NCBI RefSeq assembly: GCF_040807025.1
Contig: NC_090944.1
Location: forward strand, 125,875,238-125,939,237
DNA: 64,000 nucleotides
Origin: Struthio camelus
Taxonomy: Eukaryota > Chordata > Aves > Struthioniformes > Struthionidae
Direction: 5' to 3'
Positions 1 through 39,289 of the stretch are shown in pieces. The translations under genes and the position numbers were made by a program. Positions within the stretch are counted from its first letter, which is position 1; every line of letters begins with the position of its first letter. The notes under the pieces are model-generated. The model ran no database searches. It saw only the letters and a program-made list of their open reading frames with translations, and was not told the DNA's origin.

Positions 1-639
1 TTTCTCCTTTTCTGCTCTAAAAAGCTCATTTTGGATCCGATTACTTAGGAAGTTCATTGCTGATGCAACTCAGAGAGGCATAAAATCGTTTCCTCCAAAC
101 TAGAGAACTGTAGCTCACACTATCCTAACACTGTAACGGAGAAACCCCCAAGTAGTTACACAACCCTTCATTCTTCAGTACAGATTTTGTCTTTAGGATT
201 CAGCATAAAATTTTCATAGATAAACTGTGAACATCTCAGACTGAGTGGTGGAATCCACTACTGACGAGATTTCAACAGTTACACAGAAAGAAAACTTGGC
301 TCAAGATGTTTTAAAGGCCACTCTGGTACACACCAGCCTCCAGCTCAGCAGCTTGGCTGAGCCAGCCACGGGGGGGAAACACAGCCCCTCACACGGCTCA
401 CAGCTACGCCCGCAATAAAATCTGACTGCTACTTTCGGCCGACTGCGTTCCCCAATTGCCACGTAATATTCCTGGCACCATTAAAAAAAAAATAAAAAGA
501 GCAAAAGAAAAATAACGGGAACCCACTCCCCAATTATTTTAACAGAGCCTCTCTTCCCTGAGGGAAGCGTTTCAGCAGAACAAGGACAAAAGGGCTACGG
601 ACAGCGGCACCCCCGTTTAAAAACGAAACAAAACAAAGG
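1..639. other. Upstream flank, no gene seen
   Basis: This is AT-rich sequence in front of the CpG island. It holds a short A-run near 482-498 and no reading frame with protein-like character. It may be the distal promoter of TMEM63A or intergenic DNA. Nothing further can be supported. Confidence 0.5.
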
Positions 640-815
640 CTTCCACCGCCTCGAGAGGGCAGCACGCAGGCTACGGGGCTCGCAAGCGCTGGAGGCGGGG
701 GAAGCAACGGCCGCGGCCGTTGGGCTCGCGGGGTGCCCGGCCGTTGGGCGCGCGCGGTGCCCCGGCCCGACCCGGCGGCCTCAGCCCCGCCCGGCGCAGC
801 GCGTCCGGCCCAAGG

Positions 816-825
816 GCGCATGCGC
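816..825. promoter_or_regulatory. NRF1-type palindrome
   Basis: The sequence GCGCATGCGC is the perfect core of the NRF-1 consensus, commonly found just upstream of CpG-island transcription starts. Use of the site here is inferred from its position in the island. Confidence 0.5.
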
Positions 826-860
826 GGCGCCCGGGACTTGTTGTTCGGGCTCGTCAGTTC

Positions 861-921
861 GGGGCGGGGCCGCCCCGCCCGCCGTAAAGGCCGTGTGAGG
901 ACGGGGCGGGGCGTGACGTGA
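861..921. promoter_or_regulatory. GC boxes and CRE-like site
   Basis: GGGGCGGGGC occurs at 861-870 and again at 903-912, with an inverted CCCCGCCC at 873-880. All are Sp1/KLF-type GC boxes. TGACGTGA at 914-921 is one base away from the palindromic CRE. The cluster lies directly before the proposed first splice donor, so the core promoter is probably here. Confidence 0.5.
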
Positions 922-944
922 CGGGGGAGAGCGCGCCGGTGCGG
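915..944 (+). other. TMEM63A leader exon 1 (3' end only)
   Basis: A good donor, GCGG|GTAAGG, lies at 944/945 inside the CpG island. Only the 3' edge is defined by sequence; the left boundary given here is arbitrary because the transcription start is unknown. It would be a non-coding 5'UTR exon spliced either to 1540 or directly to 2388. This is inference from the splice motif and position. Confidence 0.3.
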
Positions 945-986
945 GTAAGGGGGTGGCGGCGGCGGGGGGGCCTGGCAGCCGGGGCA

Positions 987-1013
987 GGAGAGGAGAGGAG
1001 AGGAGAGGAGAGG
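987..1013. repeat. (GGAGA)n pentanucleotide microsatellite
   Basis: About five tandem units of GGAGA/AGGAG form a purine-only tract just inside the first intron of the proposed transcript. Its length is likely to vary between individuals. Confidence 0.8.
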
Positions 1014-1539
1014 GCGCTGCTGCTGCCCCCTCTCCTTCCCCCCCCCCGCTCGCCGTTTCCCCGGTGCGGCGGGCCGAGGGGCCGGCCCCGGCCGGAGGGG
1101 AGCCGGCCGCGCCGGGGCTGGCGGGGTGGTGCTCGAGGAAGGTGGCCGCGCCGGGGAGGTGGCGAAGTGCGGTTTTGCAGTCCCCTTTGGGCCGCTCCAG
1201 CTGTGCGAAGCGTTGCCATGTTGCCTTTTTTTTTTTTTTAAATCTACCCGGCAGTTTGCTTATTTTAGAAATAATAGCTTTCGGGACTGGAAAACCGGTC
1301 TGCAGTGAGATCCCGGGTGTTACCTGGAGTTTCACGTGCGGTCTCGGCAGTTGTTGGGACACGGGTGTTTCCAAAGAACGTTCCAAAATACCCTTAACTT
1401 TCTTGTGTCGCCGCTGAAGTTCAAGCCTTAGGAAGCAAGGACAGGCTCACGGTGGAAGTTATGGAGAAGGGTTCTCCCTGCTCTTTTTCTGCTGTTTAAT
1501 ATTACACCTTCTAATTATCCGTGTTCTTGCCTCTTTCAG

Positions 1540-1618
1540 CATCCAGAGTACTGCTGTCACCAGAGGCATGTATGTGGTGGCCTCTTAGAGAGGCATGATA
1601 TTCCAAAGGTAGCGTCTC
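1540..1618 (+). other. Possible TMEM63A leader exon 2
   Basis: A pyrimidine tract with TTTCAG ends at 1539 and a donor-like AAAG|GTAGCG follows at 1618/1619, bounding a 79-bp segment with no long frame. As I recall, human TMEM63A also has non-coding leader exons. If used, this exon would carry a very short upstream ORF (ATGTATGTGG... ending in TAG after six codons). The donor is not strong (GTAGCG), so this is tentative and needs RNA evidence. Confidence 0.28.
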
Positions 1619-1945
1619 TGGAGTTGCGATGAGGCCGCACTGTCTTTGCTCTCAAGGGACAGAGTTTTCTGCGGTATGCTTTCCTTGCCGATTTATCGAT
1701 CAGAAGTGTGTTTTCTGTGAAACACAGCTTTATCCCAAGTGGTTGAGAACCAGCAAGTTAAAAAGATCCAAGAAAAGAAATATGTAAAGTGGAAAGCCCA
1801 AAAATAAGTGAGCAATTTCTTGCACTGATAAAAGGACCTTTGTATCGCTAGCTAAATCTTGTGTGATCTTGTATGTCGCTAGGTTATCTGAGCTGATCAG
1901 CTGACTAAAATGAGGTAGACAGCTGATCTCTTGGAAAGTTAGAAA

Positions 1946-1967
1946 TATTTGATATTGATATCAAATA
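1946..1967. repeat. AT-rich perfect inverted repeat
   Basis: Two 10-bp arms (TATTTGATAT and ATATCAAATA) are separated by 2 bp, and imperfect copies of GATATTGA/ATATCAGATATT follow to about 1990. The stretch could form a hairpin or cruciform. It is intronic and no function is evident. Confidence 0.6.
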
Positions 1968-2398
1968 TTGATATCAGATATTGAATATCTTCAAAATGGT
2001 ATTGCTTGTTGGAATAGCTAATGACCCATGTTACTCCTAGAATCAAAATCCAGACTGAAATAAGTAGTCTAATATTATAAGTTGGAGGATAGAGAGATTT
2101 GTACGTGGGTATTCTGAAGCCTTCCTCAGCTGTTCTTGGAGGAGGACGTGGTTGGTTAAATGTCTGGAATTTGCACTGGGACATTGTTAGTAACTGAGCC
2201 TGTCAGTAATTGCCAAATACTTCACAAATGAAGGGGAGTGATTGTCAAATATGGCTTATTGTAGGAGGTAGTTTCCTTGTTGAATCCTGCTGTATTGTTT
2301 GCCACGTGCAGCGTTTGTACATCTCATGTACACCAGGTGGCTGTTCATGTGCCTATTTCGCTTTTTTTTTTTTCCTCCTTTTTTAAGGGAAAGACAAA

Positions 2399-30554
<28,156 letters not shown>

Positions 30555-31505
30555 ATACCGAGGTCTAACACAAGGTGGAGCACTTGGTCCAGCTTTAAAA
30601 GAGCTACTTTTCCCACCACCACCACCCCGTAAGCGTTTTGATTTATTTACACATTCCTGCCCACAGAAGAGGTACAGAAATAATTCATGGTGTGATCTGC
30701 AGCTGTGCCTGGAGATTAAAAAGCAGATACCTTGGAACTGATTGTTTTCCAGGACGTCTATGCACATTGTGAAACAAGCAGGCTGAACACCAAGATGTGG
30801 ATCCTCAGGAGCTTTACTTCTGTTATCTCATCATTTGCCTTATGAAGATAACTGATGCTGCATATAGATAACGGGTCACTGAAGCAAATGCAGCTCTTGA
30901 TCGCAGCTGCCATTTAATTATTCAAAATAATTCTCCTTTAACTTTTAACAAACCTTGAGTATTTATAAACCACTTGGGATGTATTCAGTCCTGAGCCAAT
31001 GTCACTTTTGATGAAATTACTGTGCCTGTGGGAGATGGGGAGGGTGGATGTGAGGGGGGGGGTAATCTCTCTTCTGTGTCACCCAAAGTAGTCAGTGTGG
31101 ACACGAGCACTTTTTTTTTTTTTTTTTTTGGAAGACACGTGGGAATTACTGTGCACTTGGATATTAAAAGTACCAAACCAAAAAGCCTGGTGTAAAGAGG
31201 GATTGATTGATCTGATACTGTTTTTATATATTCTTGGAGGGCATTCAGGTTGTTAGTTTCAGTTTGCTATTGCCTTACACAATGAATGCTCACTTGCCAG
31301 CCATAAAAGATGTAAACATTTTATCTTTCTTTTTAATCTTGGGTCAAAATGACAAATCTCTGGGGTTTTTCCATAAGTGCCAATTACACAAGCTGTAAGA
31401 TACTAAGTTTTTAAATTATGCAGTAGGTGCCAATTTATTCCAAAGTACGTTGTGTCAAAGTGTAACTAATAATCACAAAGCAATAAAACACTGAGTTAAG
31501 AGAAA
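30555..31505 (+). other. TMEM63A: TMEM63A 3'UTR
   Basis: Non-coding sequence from the stop codon to just past the canonical poly(A) signal. It contains a G-run near 31056-31064 and a T-run near 31111-31129. An earlier ATTAAA at 31163-31168 could give a shorter transcript. The 3' edge is approximate. Confidence 0.65.
31482..31487 (+). terminator. AATAAA poly(A) signal of TMEM63A
   Basis: A canonical AATAAA hexamer about 930 nt after the stop codon, with a T/GT-rich element (TTGCTTGTGT) about 45 nt further on, as expected for cleavage and polyadenylation. Confidence 0.7.
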
Positions 31506-34500
31506 TTTAAGGCTGTCTTGACTGATTTATTGCTTGTGTATTTAAATACTGTCTTTGCTCATGCTATGAAGCAGCCAGCAATTTCATGACCTGCTCATAA
31601 GAGAGAGTACTGTTACAAGGCTCAGAATGACAGTTTGTCCCACGAGAGACCTGGATACTTTTAAATTTCTCAGGGGGGTGAATCTTGCTGACTTTTGAGT
31701 AGGAGAGGCTTTTGCTCTCTCCAGCCTTCTATCTGTTTGCCTGCTCACTGTTAAACAATGAGCTACTTTATTAGCTTGTTTGTGAAGCAATGACATCTCT
31801 TAAGATTGGGGCCTCTTGTGCCACGGATCGGTGCGTGCAGATGTCCAGTGTCTTGCAGGATTGCCTCCAGCTTCCTGAGCCTGGCCTTCTGGATGAACGT
31901 TGAAAACACTGAAGGAGGAGACCCGCCTTGATACAAGACGGCCCCTGCAGAGCTCCGATATCGTAATGACGAGACCGTCCTCTTAGCCAAAGGTGCACAA
32001 ACTCCTGGCTCTTAAAAGATAAGTGAGGAGTCTAGTCTTGTCTAGTGGGGGTGTGGATCACTGTCAAACTTCTGTATACGGTCACTTTAGAATTGCTGTT
32101 TAGTAGTGGTTTTTTTGTTTGTTTGTTTTTAACAATCATGGTATTATTAGAGGTGGTGAGTACCTTGAATACAAACTGCCATTTAAGATTGAGACTCAAG
32201 GCAAAAAGAAAAACAATAGACAATGTTTTTTACTCGTCAGAGTATTTCATATGGCCGTGAGAGCAGGAGGAAGAGAGAGAGCTCCTGCTGTATTAATTAG
32301 ATCAGAAATATGTAACTGTTCTAACTCCCGCCTGGCTGCAGTACCCCATCTTGTGCAGGCATCTGCAGGAGCAGTGGACACTCCTTAGTATACTAATTGA
32401 GGAAGCAAATAAATGGTTCAGCTACCACACTTGACCTGGTTACGGTGCTGGCACTGAGGGGTTTTTAAGTTCTGTGGAATAACTTACTTCTCTGAACAAG
32501 GGGCCACTATGAGGTTCACGTATCGTGTCAAGGACAAAAACTCTTTAGGTTGTTGGATTTCCTTTTTGTGCTTGTCTGCTTGGTGCTCGGAAGGCTGCTG
32601 AGCCTTGATAATGAAACTCCTAATTGCTGGCATAGATTCAGTGTGGACAGCAGCAGTAACAGTGCCAACTCTTCAGTGAACTTGAATAAACCCACCTCTG
32701 GTCATGCTAACGTGCTTCAGATAGTGGAATATGGAAAACCTATTAGGTAATGGAAAGTTGTATCTTGCTAAATAGTCGTTGCTGGCACTTGTAGAGGCGG
32801 TTAATGTGTCTGATGTGGAAACCACCTGCATATTTCACCTATCGTGTAGCAGCTACTCTAGTACACCACTGGGCTCTGCAGGAGTTAAAGTCATAGCTAT
32901 TAGTATTTATAATATTAGGGCATGATCTGGTGTACTCACACCCTGTTTGGGTAAAGGCTGGGATCATCCGATAGTAAATTATCAAAAGACCTCTGTGTCT
33001 AGCAGCACACAAAGTCAAGCCTGGTCTATCAGCTTTGTTCTGTTGTGGTTGCTTACCTAGTATCCTTTGGGTCTCTCTGTCTCGGAGCTGGAAGTAATTA
33101 AGAAGCTGCACTGGCTCTAGTTCATTCCTTCATGCTGGTGGATGTTTCTGAGAGGATAAAATTAGATCAGCAGGAGAAACTCCTTGCATTCCTTGCTGAG
33201 CCTTAGAGAAAAGCTGAGGGATGGAAGCCTCAACAAATGTGGATATTGGCTGCACTGTATTCGAAATTCATATTTAAAGCCATTGCACATTCTTTACTAT
33301 GCTTTTTATAAGTCTTTTGGCAGGAAGCCTAAGCAAATGGCCCAGCTGGAGTTGCTGATCGTAGCTCCCAGAAGCCATATTTGCTGAGATCCAACGCCTG
33401 CTGCTTTCTTTGCATCGCTCAGTTGGAAACAACACCTCCCCTTCCCCCTCACCTCACTTCTTGCGAAGTCCTTATGATCTAGCAGCCGCTGCCTCTTGGA
33501 ACAGCGCTGTTCCCATGGAACGTGAATCCTAGGCAAGTCTGACATTCAAATGTGAGTAAGCCCTACAAAGTGGCCTGTGATGGGATCCCACGTGATGCAA
33601 CCAAGGATACAGTCTCTTAAAAGTTGAAGAACAAAGCCCATGTGATACTCGTACAATTCAACACAGTTCTGCAGAGGCTAAACTTCTTCTATAGAGAAGA
33701 AAATGTTGTATGATATGCTTAGACTCAAAAGAAAAAAAAAAAAAAAAAAAATTGGCTTGTTTAGATATTGCCTAGCTCTGTGCCAGTCTGGGCATGCATA
33801 CAGAAGCAGCTGTGCCTGGTTCACCTTCTCCTGCCCTATTACCACGCATCCTGAACACCCAAACAGAGATGGCAATTTCTCATTTGCATTAGATGCACAC
33901 ATTCCTGCCTTGCCTTCCTCCGGGCTTTTCCCATCTCCTGAGCCACAAGCAGAGATCTCTCCCAGCTAGGTTTCTACATGCTTCAGTATAGCACCAGCCC
34001 ATCTCTGTACAGAAATCCAGTTCCCAACTCTGCTTACCCATAGACACTAACGGCACAACTGAAGGCTTTCTCATGTATGCTCTACCAATAGCTCACATGT
34101 CAGTTTGAAACACTTCACTTCTATGCTTTCCAAGAAGGTGGAGTTGTCCTAGGAGCATCGGAGGATCACAGATGCTTATTCTCTGCGCTTTTTGCAAAAA
34201 TGAGGTGAAAAGTGCAGGCAGACTTGGGGAGGAGGGATCTCTTTCTGCCGCCAAAATGAACATAAGTCCTTTGAGTGCAGAGAAAAGACCCGGTTTATTG
34301 TCTCCAAACTGCAACAATCTAAGGAAGTACACATTTTTTTAAATTTCAATATGGCAGCAAGGGCTGTAACTTTCTAAGAGGACGTATGTCCATATTTCTC
34401 AAGTGGCCTCACAGATTTCTTCTCCGTCTAATCTGGACAGGACTCTTTGAGTGTTTCTGCTTGTCACCTGTCTGTAACAGCTGCAAGTGCCTCTTTCAGA

Positions 34501-37500
34501 TATTTCAGAGTTAGAGAACTTTGTTTTTTCTACTCTGAGGACAGCTGTCTGCCAGATCAAACCAGGAAGGAAATGACTGAAGGCAGGGGCACTGAAAGCT
34601 ATCCACTGGGTCATTATAATAGAACATTCTTCCCTCTAATTTTCCAGTTCTTGTGTTATCTCCTGGCTCTGGCTTTATATCTGACATCCAATTGGTTAGG
34701 TCATAGCATCTGAGCTGTAAGTGCATCTTCTGAACTTTTTGTGCTCAGGTATGGAGTTCTTGAATTATCTTGATTTGTTCTGTGTCAGTTACAGTCTATG
34801 AACGTTAATTTTTTGGAGAGGATGTGAATCAACATCACCTGTCTTTCTATTGCATGTACTGTAATTAGCTTTTAATTCTTTTGCTGAAACTAAGAATGGG
34901 CCCCCCTGAATTAACTGGTATGGTATATGAAACTGCTTCTCCCGATTCAATGCGTCTCCATTAATAATCTCTTACAGGCAGGAGCCTGCAATCCCCAGTA
35001 TAGTGACTCTGGATTCCTGGCTGATATCAAGCACTATCGCTCTCCTGGAGGATGACTTGTTCTCTTCTGCAGCAGCTTATTTCCTGCCTAGTAAGGAAGT
35101 TCTGGTATACCATGTACCTGATCTTCGCACATCTGAATGGATTGAAATTCCTGCCTCAAGACCAACTTATATAGCTAGTGAGAAATAACGTTCTGTGACA
35201 TTAGGTAAGGATTTTACTGACTTAATGAACTAAATAAGTTTCCAACTTCGATTTTAGATGGTTCTCTTTCCATTTAAATTCTGGTTTGGAAATGTCCAGA
35301 ACTATGGATAGTTTGGTAGTTTTTGATAGCTATGATAGTTTTTTTTCCTCAAGTCTGATTAGATTTAAGACTTTTGTGTATTAAAAAGACCTCTTTTTAC
35401 TGCTATATTTTACTCTGTGCAGAAAAGGTTCTCCTTGTTATTTTTCCGGTGCCTAAATGGAGTGCGGGCAGTGTTGCCTGCCAGATGGAGATTACACTCA
35501 TTCTGCTATAGCTCTCCTGAGACCTTGACTGACCTGCTGCAGGATAGATGTTCCCAAAGGTTCAGTACACGGTATTGGTTTGTGGAAGCGTCTCAAACAA
35601 CACAAATTCTCCGATTCTTAGTTGCCAGCTCTCTAAAGTTGGGTTGGCAGCATCTACTGATGTCAAGTTTGTGGTCCTCAGCAGTCCAGAGCTTTATTCC
35701 ACCTTATCATCTACCTAGGATATGATAGATAGGTGATTTTAGGGCCTTTAAAACACTCTCATCTTCCTTGCTGATTGTAAACTCCAGATTATATTTAGGT
35801 CTTGAAGTAAAATAGCTTTTCTGAGAAGTCACAGGACAGTGTTTTCAAGATCTGATACCCTTGACCTGTCTGTACTAGATCTATGCCTGATACTCCAGTG
35901 GGAACGGATAGGACTATAGATAACTTCCCTCTCCCCTTCTTGGCTTTCTCATCTGTTTCTGAACTCAGTGGTTAAGTAAATAATGGTTAATAGTTAACGA
36001 CAACAAGTATTCTCAAAAGCGATTGCTAAAAAGGAGTTCCAGGAATCTAAGGTATGACACGTCCTAGGGTATTCCTGAAAATAGAGCCAGAATTTGTTGC
36101 TGGCTCATACTGTTACTCCTGTCTTGAGTGGTATCTTGGTTGTTGTGGAACTCATTTTTAGGCAGCGAAAGAAAAGGTGAAGGTTTGTGATGAAAGCTAG
36201 CTACCTTTTAAAACCAATCACTATTTGTTTTGCCTTTCGAATCTTTCTGAGAGCAGAAAGAATGCAAGATCAATGCATTTTTGCAAACAGCTGCTCTTCC
36301 TTCTATATGAAAACCTTTTCCGTGCATTTAGAGTTGTTTCAGAAGATTTGGCTTTCCTGCTCGATCAGCTTTATTACAGCCTGCTCTCCTGAAACATAAA
36401 GCACAGACTTGCTTCTCTTCAAGTGAGTATGTTCCATATCAAAACTTACTTTGAATTCTAAAAGCATTAATTAAAAAAAAAAAAAAAAGTTTGCCTAAGG
36501 CAAATCAGCAGTATTTTGATTTTTTGTTTTTAATCTGTAGATACAGAGATAAAACTAGCAGCTCTCTCCACAGAGGAAAATGGAAAAGGAAGTGATTTAA
36601 AGAACTTGTAAGCTGCACGTATAGGATTTTTTTCTGACAAGAGGTTTTGCTTTAGAGAATGGAGTAGACTTTTCTTATTCTGCTATATTGTTGATGTTTG
36701 TGGTTTCCAAATTACTCTTAGACAGGAAAAATTCATTCCAGTCTCAAGGGACCAGAAATCAGAATCCGCTTATGTAGTGGGAAGAGAAGGGCAAAAACTG
36801 AGAAATAAATCAGTTGCACGCTGATTAGGATTTAGGAGGAATCATTTAAGCAATAGTTTCTGCTGCTTAGCTTAAAAAGGGAAAAGACATGAAGTGATGT
36901 GGTTAGGAGAATTAATCATATCTGTGTTCTGCCATGTGTTCTGCTGCTCAGCTGGTGTGAGATCTTTGGCAGATTACTTAATCCCTCTTTGTTTCAGGTT
37001 TCCCTGAAACATTAAGAATGTCTTCCAATCACTGCAAGAGGCCCTACCAGCCACAAAAGATGTGAGGTGATGCAGGACAAAAAAAAACCCCCAAAAACAG
37101 TGAGACAAAAGTGCAGGGGTGGACTTCTGTCCCATGAGACTATACAAGAAAGTTCCTGGACCTCAAGAGATATAAATACATTTCCATATAAAACCACCCC
37201 AACAATACAGGCTTGGTTCCAAAACAGCTTAATAACTGCTGAGGGGGAAAAAAAAAGTTCTTCTTAAACTTCAGCCATTTGGAGGAAGTTGAAAGGTTAA
37301 TAGATGCACTCTGAGCAGAGATGAGATCCTACAAGGCGGGGATGGCTGTAGTCCAAGAGTGAACGGGACTACACAGGCTCAGCTGGAGCAGAGCTGCAGC
37401 CTGAGCATCTGGCTCAGGAGACCACACTGAGTGAGGGCTGCTCACTCAGTCCAGAAAACGGGAGAAACGTTTGCTGGGCAAGGCCTTTCAGGCCCCTCTG

Positions 37501-39237
37501 CAGAGACAGACGTTTCCTAGGCTTATCTGCATACCTAGGTGCGGAACGCGTCCACAGCCCGTTGCGCAGTGGAGGACAAGGCACGGAGCGCTAGGAAGCA
37601 GATCGTGCTGCGGAGCGAGGGCGGGAGGTTTACCTTGGCAGCCAGTGTCAGCAGGACGGGCAAAAGTCAGTTTCCCCTCAGATGCAGAGGGGATGCCAGC
37701 GGGGGCATCCAGGGAGTGGGAGGAATTTCGGAGCTGTGGGGCTGGTTTCTCTTTGCCTTCTCCACCCACCTTCAGGCCCTCGCCCTGCCTGGGCACTTGG
37801 GGAAGGGGGGGATGATGAGGCAGGAGCCTCATGGATTGGGGCTTTTTGTTCTGCTGCCCCAGCAGGCTGCAGCTGCTGCTGCTGAGAGGGACAGGCAGCC
37901 GGGGCTGCCTGTGGGCCACCCCCCTCACTGGGCTTGGCGAGCTTGAGGCCAGGTCCCTCACTGCCGCTGGGATGGGCAGTCTGTGTTCCCCTCCCTGCGC
38001 ATCTTTTGTGCTCTTGAAACAGTCCTGAAGTACAGTTGAGGCTTTCGTCTCCATATCTTCGACCCAGAAGCTGGGTGGTCGTATGTGGTTTTGTCCTCTC
38101 GTGTTTCCGGGCACCCCTTCTCTGTGCAGCGCTGCTTCTGCATTGATCATCTGCAGTGGTTGGAAGCATTGCTGCAAAAGGGGGATTATCTTTCATTTAA
38201 GAAGATGGAAATTCAGCATTTAAATAGGAAAATGTCATGTATTGTTCCTCCTGTTCTCAAAATGGCAGACATTCAATTTTTAAACACAGGGAGAGCACGA
38301 GCACCTGTCTTAACATCTTAAAATCCAGTCAGGAAGGTATTTTGAAGACTAGAGTTTAGACTACATCTAGCAAGGGGAAAGAGCTGTCACTCAGCACAGA
38401 TCAGTTTATAAATACCAGTCTCCAGAAGACAACTGACAATTGTAATGGGGCTAATTCTCTTAGCAGCGTTGGCATAACACCATCAGGGCTGTCTGGCACT
38501 GCAAGGATATTTCTTCCATGTAAGAAAACTAATCCTAAGCAAGATGGGTTTAGTGAGAGTTATGTTCTTTAAAGTGCTATTACAGCAAGTAAAACAAATG
38601 GCATCATTTCCAGTGTTTTAAAATAAGCAAGCCTGAAATCAATATGGATTTATTCTCATCTCTTCCTACAGTCCCCGACAGGGTCTTTACATTTTTTTCT
38701 GACAGAGTCTGGAATGGATCTTCATGCAATGCACTTTATACATGGCCCCTGCTGCAACACCGAATGCACACCTGATGACTGTCTAGCTTGAGTGGGTAGC
38801 TTCCTGCCCCAAGCAATCCTTGCTGGCTCAGTGGTCATGCCAAATGTCCGTTATGGATCTAGAGCCAACTGGGATGCTAGACTTAAGTGAGATTCTATTT
38901 TTCTCTAAATGAGGGTTTAACTTTATTTTTGGTGTAAAAAGTGTTTTCTAGTCATGTTGTTGTTAACTCATGAGCTAGGTAATGTTGAAGGGGGGGTGTT
39001 TGGTTTGGGTGTGGTTTTTTTTTTTTTTTTTAATATACTCAGTCTTGTTTAGTTAAATAAGGTGTCCAAAGGCTGCATTTAGAGGCTTGGATATTCAGGA
39101 CTTAAAGGAATGTAGTTTAAAAATCAGGAAATCAAATTTGGGTATAGTGGGAGTTAATTTTGCTGGATCTGTATGAGAAGATAATGATTTTACTAGTGAC
39201 TTTCCATACCAGAAACAGATACTCTCCAAAGCACTTT

Positions 39238-39289
39238 GGGGGGGGGGGAAGGGGGGGAATGAAAGTGTGTGTGTGTGCGCGTGTGTGTG
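39238..39289. repeat. G-runs followed by (GT)n microsatellite
   Basis: Runs of 11 and 7 G at 39238-39257 are followed by a GT/GC dinucleotide tract at 39265-39289. The combination has quadruplex and Z-DNA potential. Confidence 0.85.

Larger units (their letters stand above)
640..1230 (+). promoter_or_regulatory. CpG-island promoter of TMEM63A
   Basis: The base composition changes sharply to very GC- and CpG-rich sequence between AT-rich flanks. The island contains an NRF1-like palindrome, several GC boxes and a CRE-like site, and ends in a splice-donor-like GTAAGG at 945. It lies about 1.5 kb upstream of the TMEM63A start codon and on the correct strand, which is typical of a TATA-less housekeeping promoter. 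No TATA box is evident. The exact transcription start cannot be read. Long open frames across this stretch on both strands are an effect of GC richness and are not taken as genes. A bidirectional promoter is possible, but no partner gene is visible to the left. Confidence 0.72.

Noticed and set aside
534-1417. Several overlapping frames of 95-201 codons on both strands
   Set aside because: They lie in the CpG island, are rich in Pro/Arg/Gly/Ala and overlap one another on both strands. This is the expected effect of GC-rich DNA, and none matches a known motif.
35003-35188. 61-codon frame on the + strand with a nearby acceptor-like AG and a GTAAGG donor-like site
   Set aside because: The sequence looks somewhat protein-like, but there is no family match and no adjoining exon in phase. 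Too short to support.
37488-38196. Frames of 229 and 172 codons on the - strand
   Set aside because: Two overlapping low-complexity frames plus several on the + strand in a GC-rich patch. There is no domain, no consistent splice context and no conserved block I recognise. Kept only as a composition finding.
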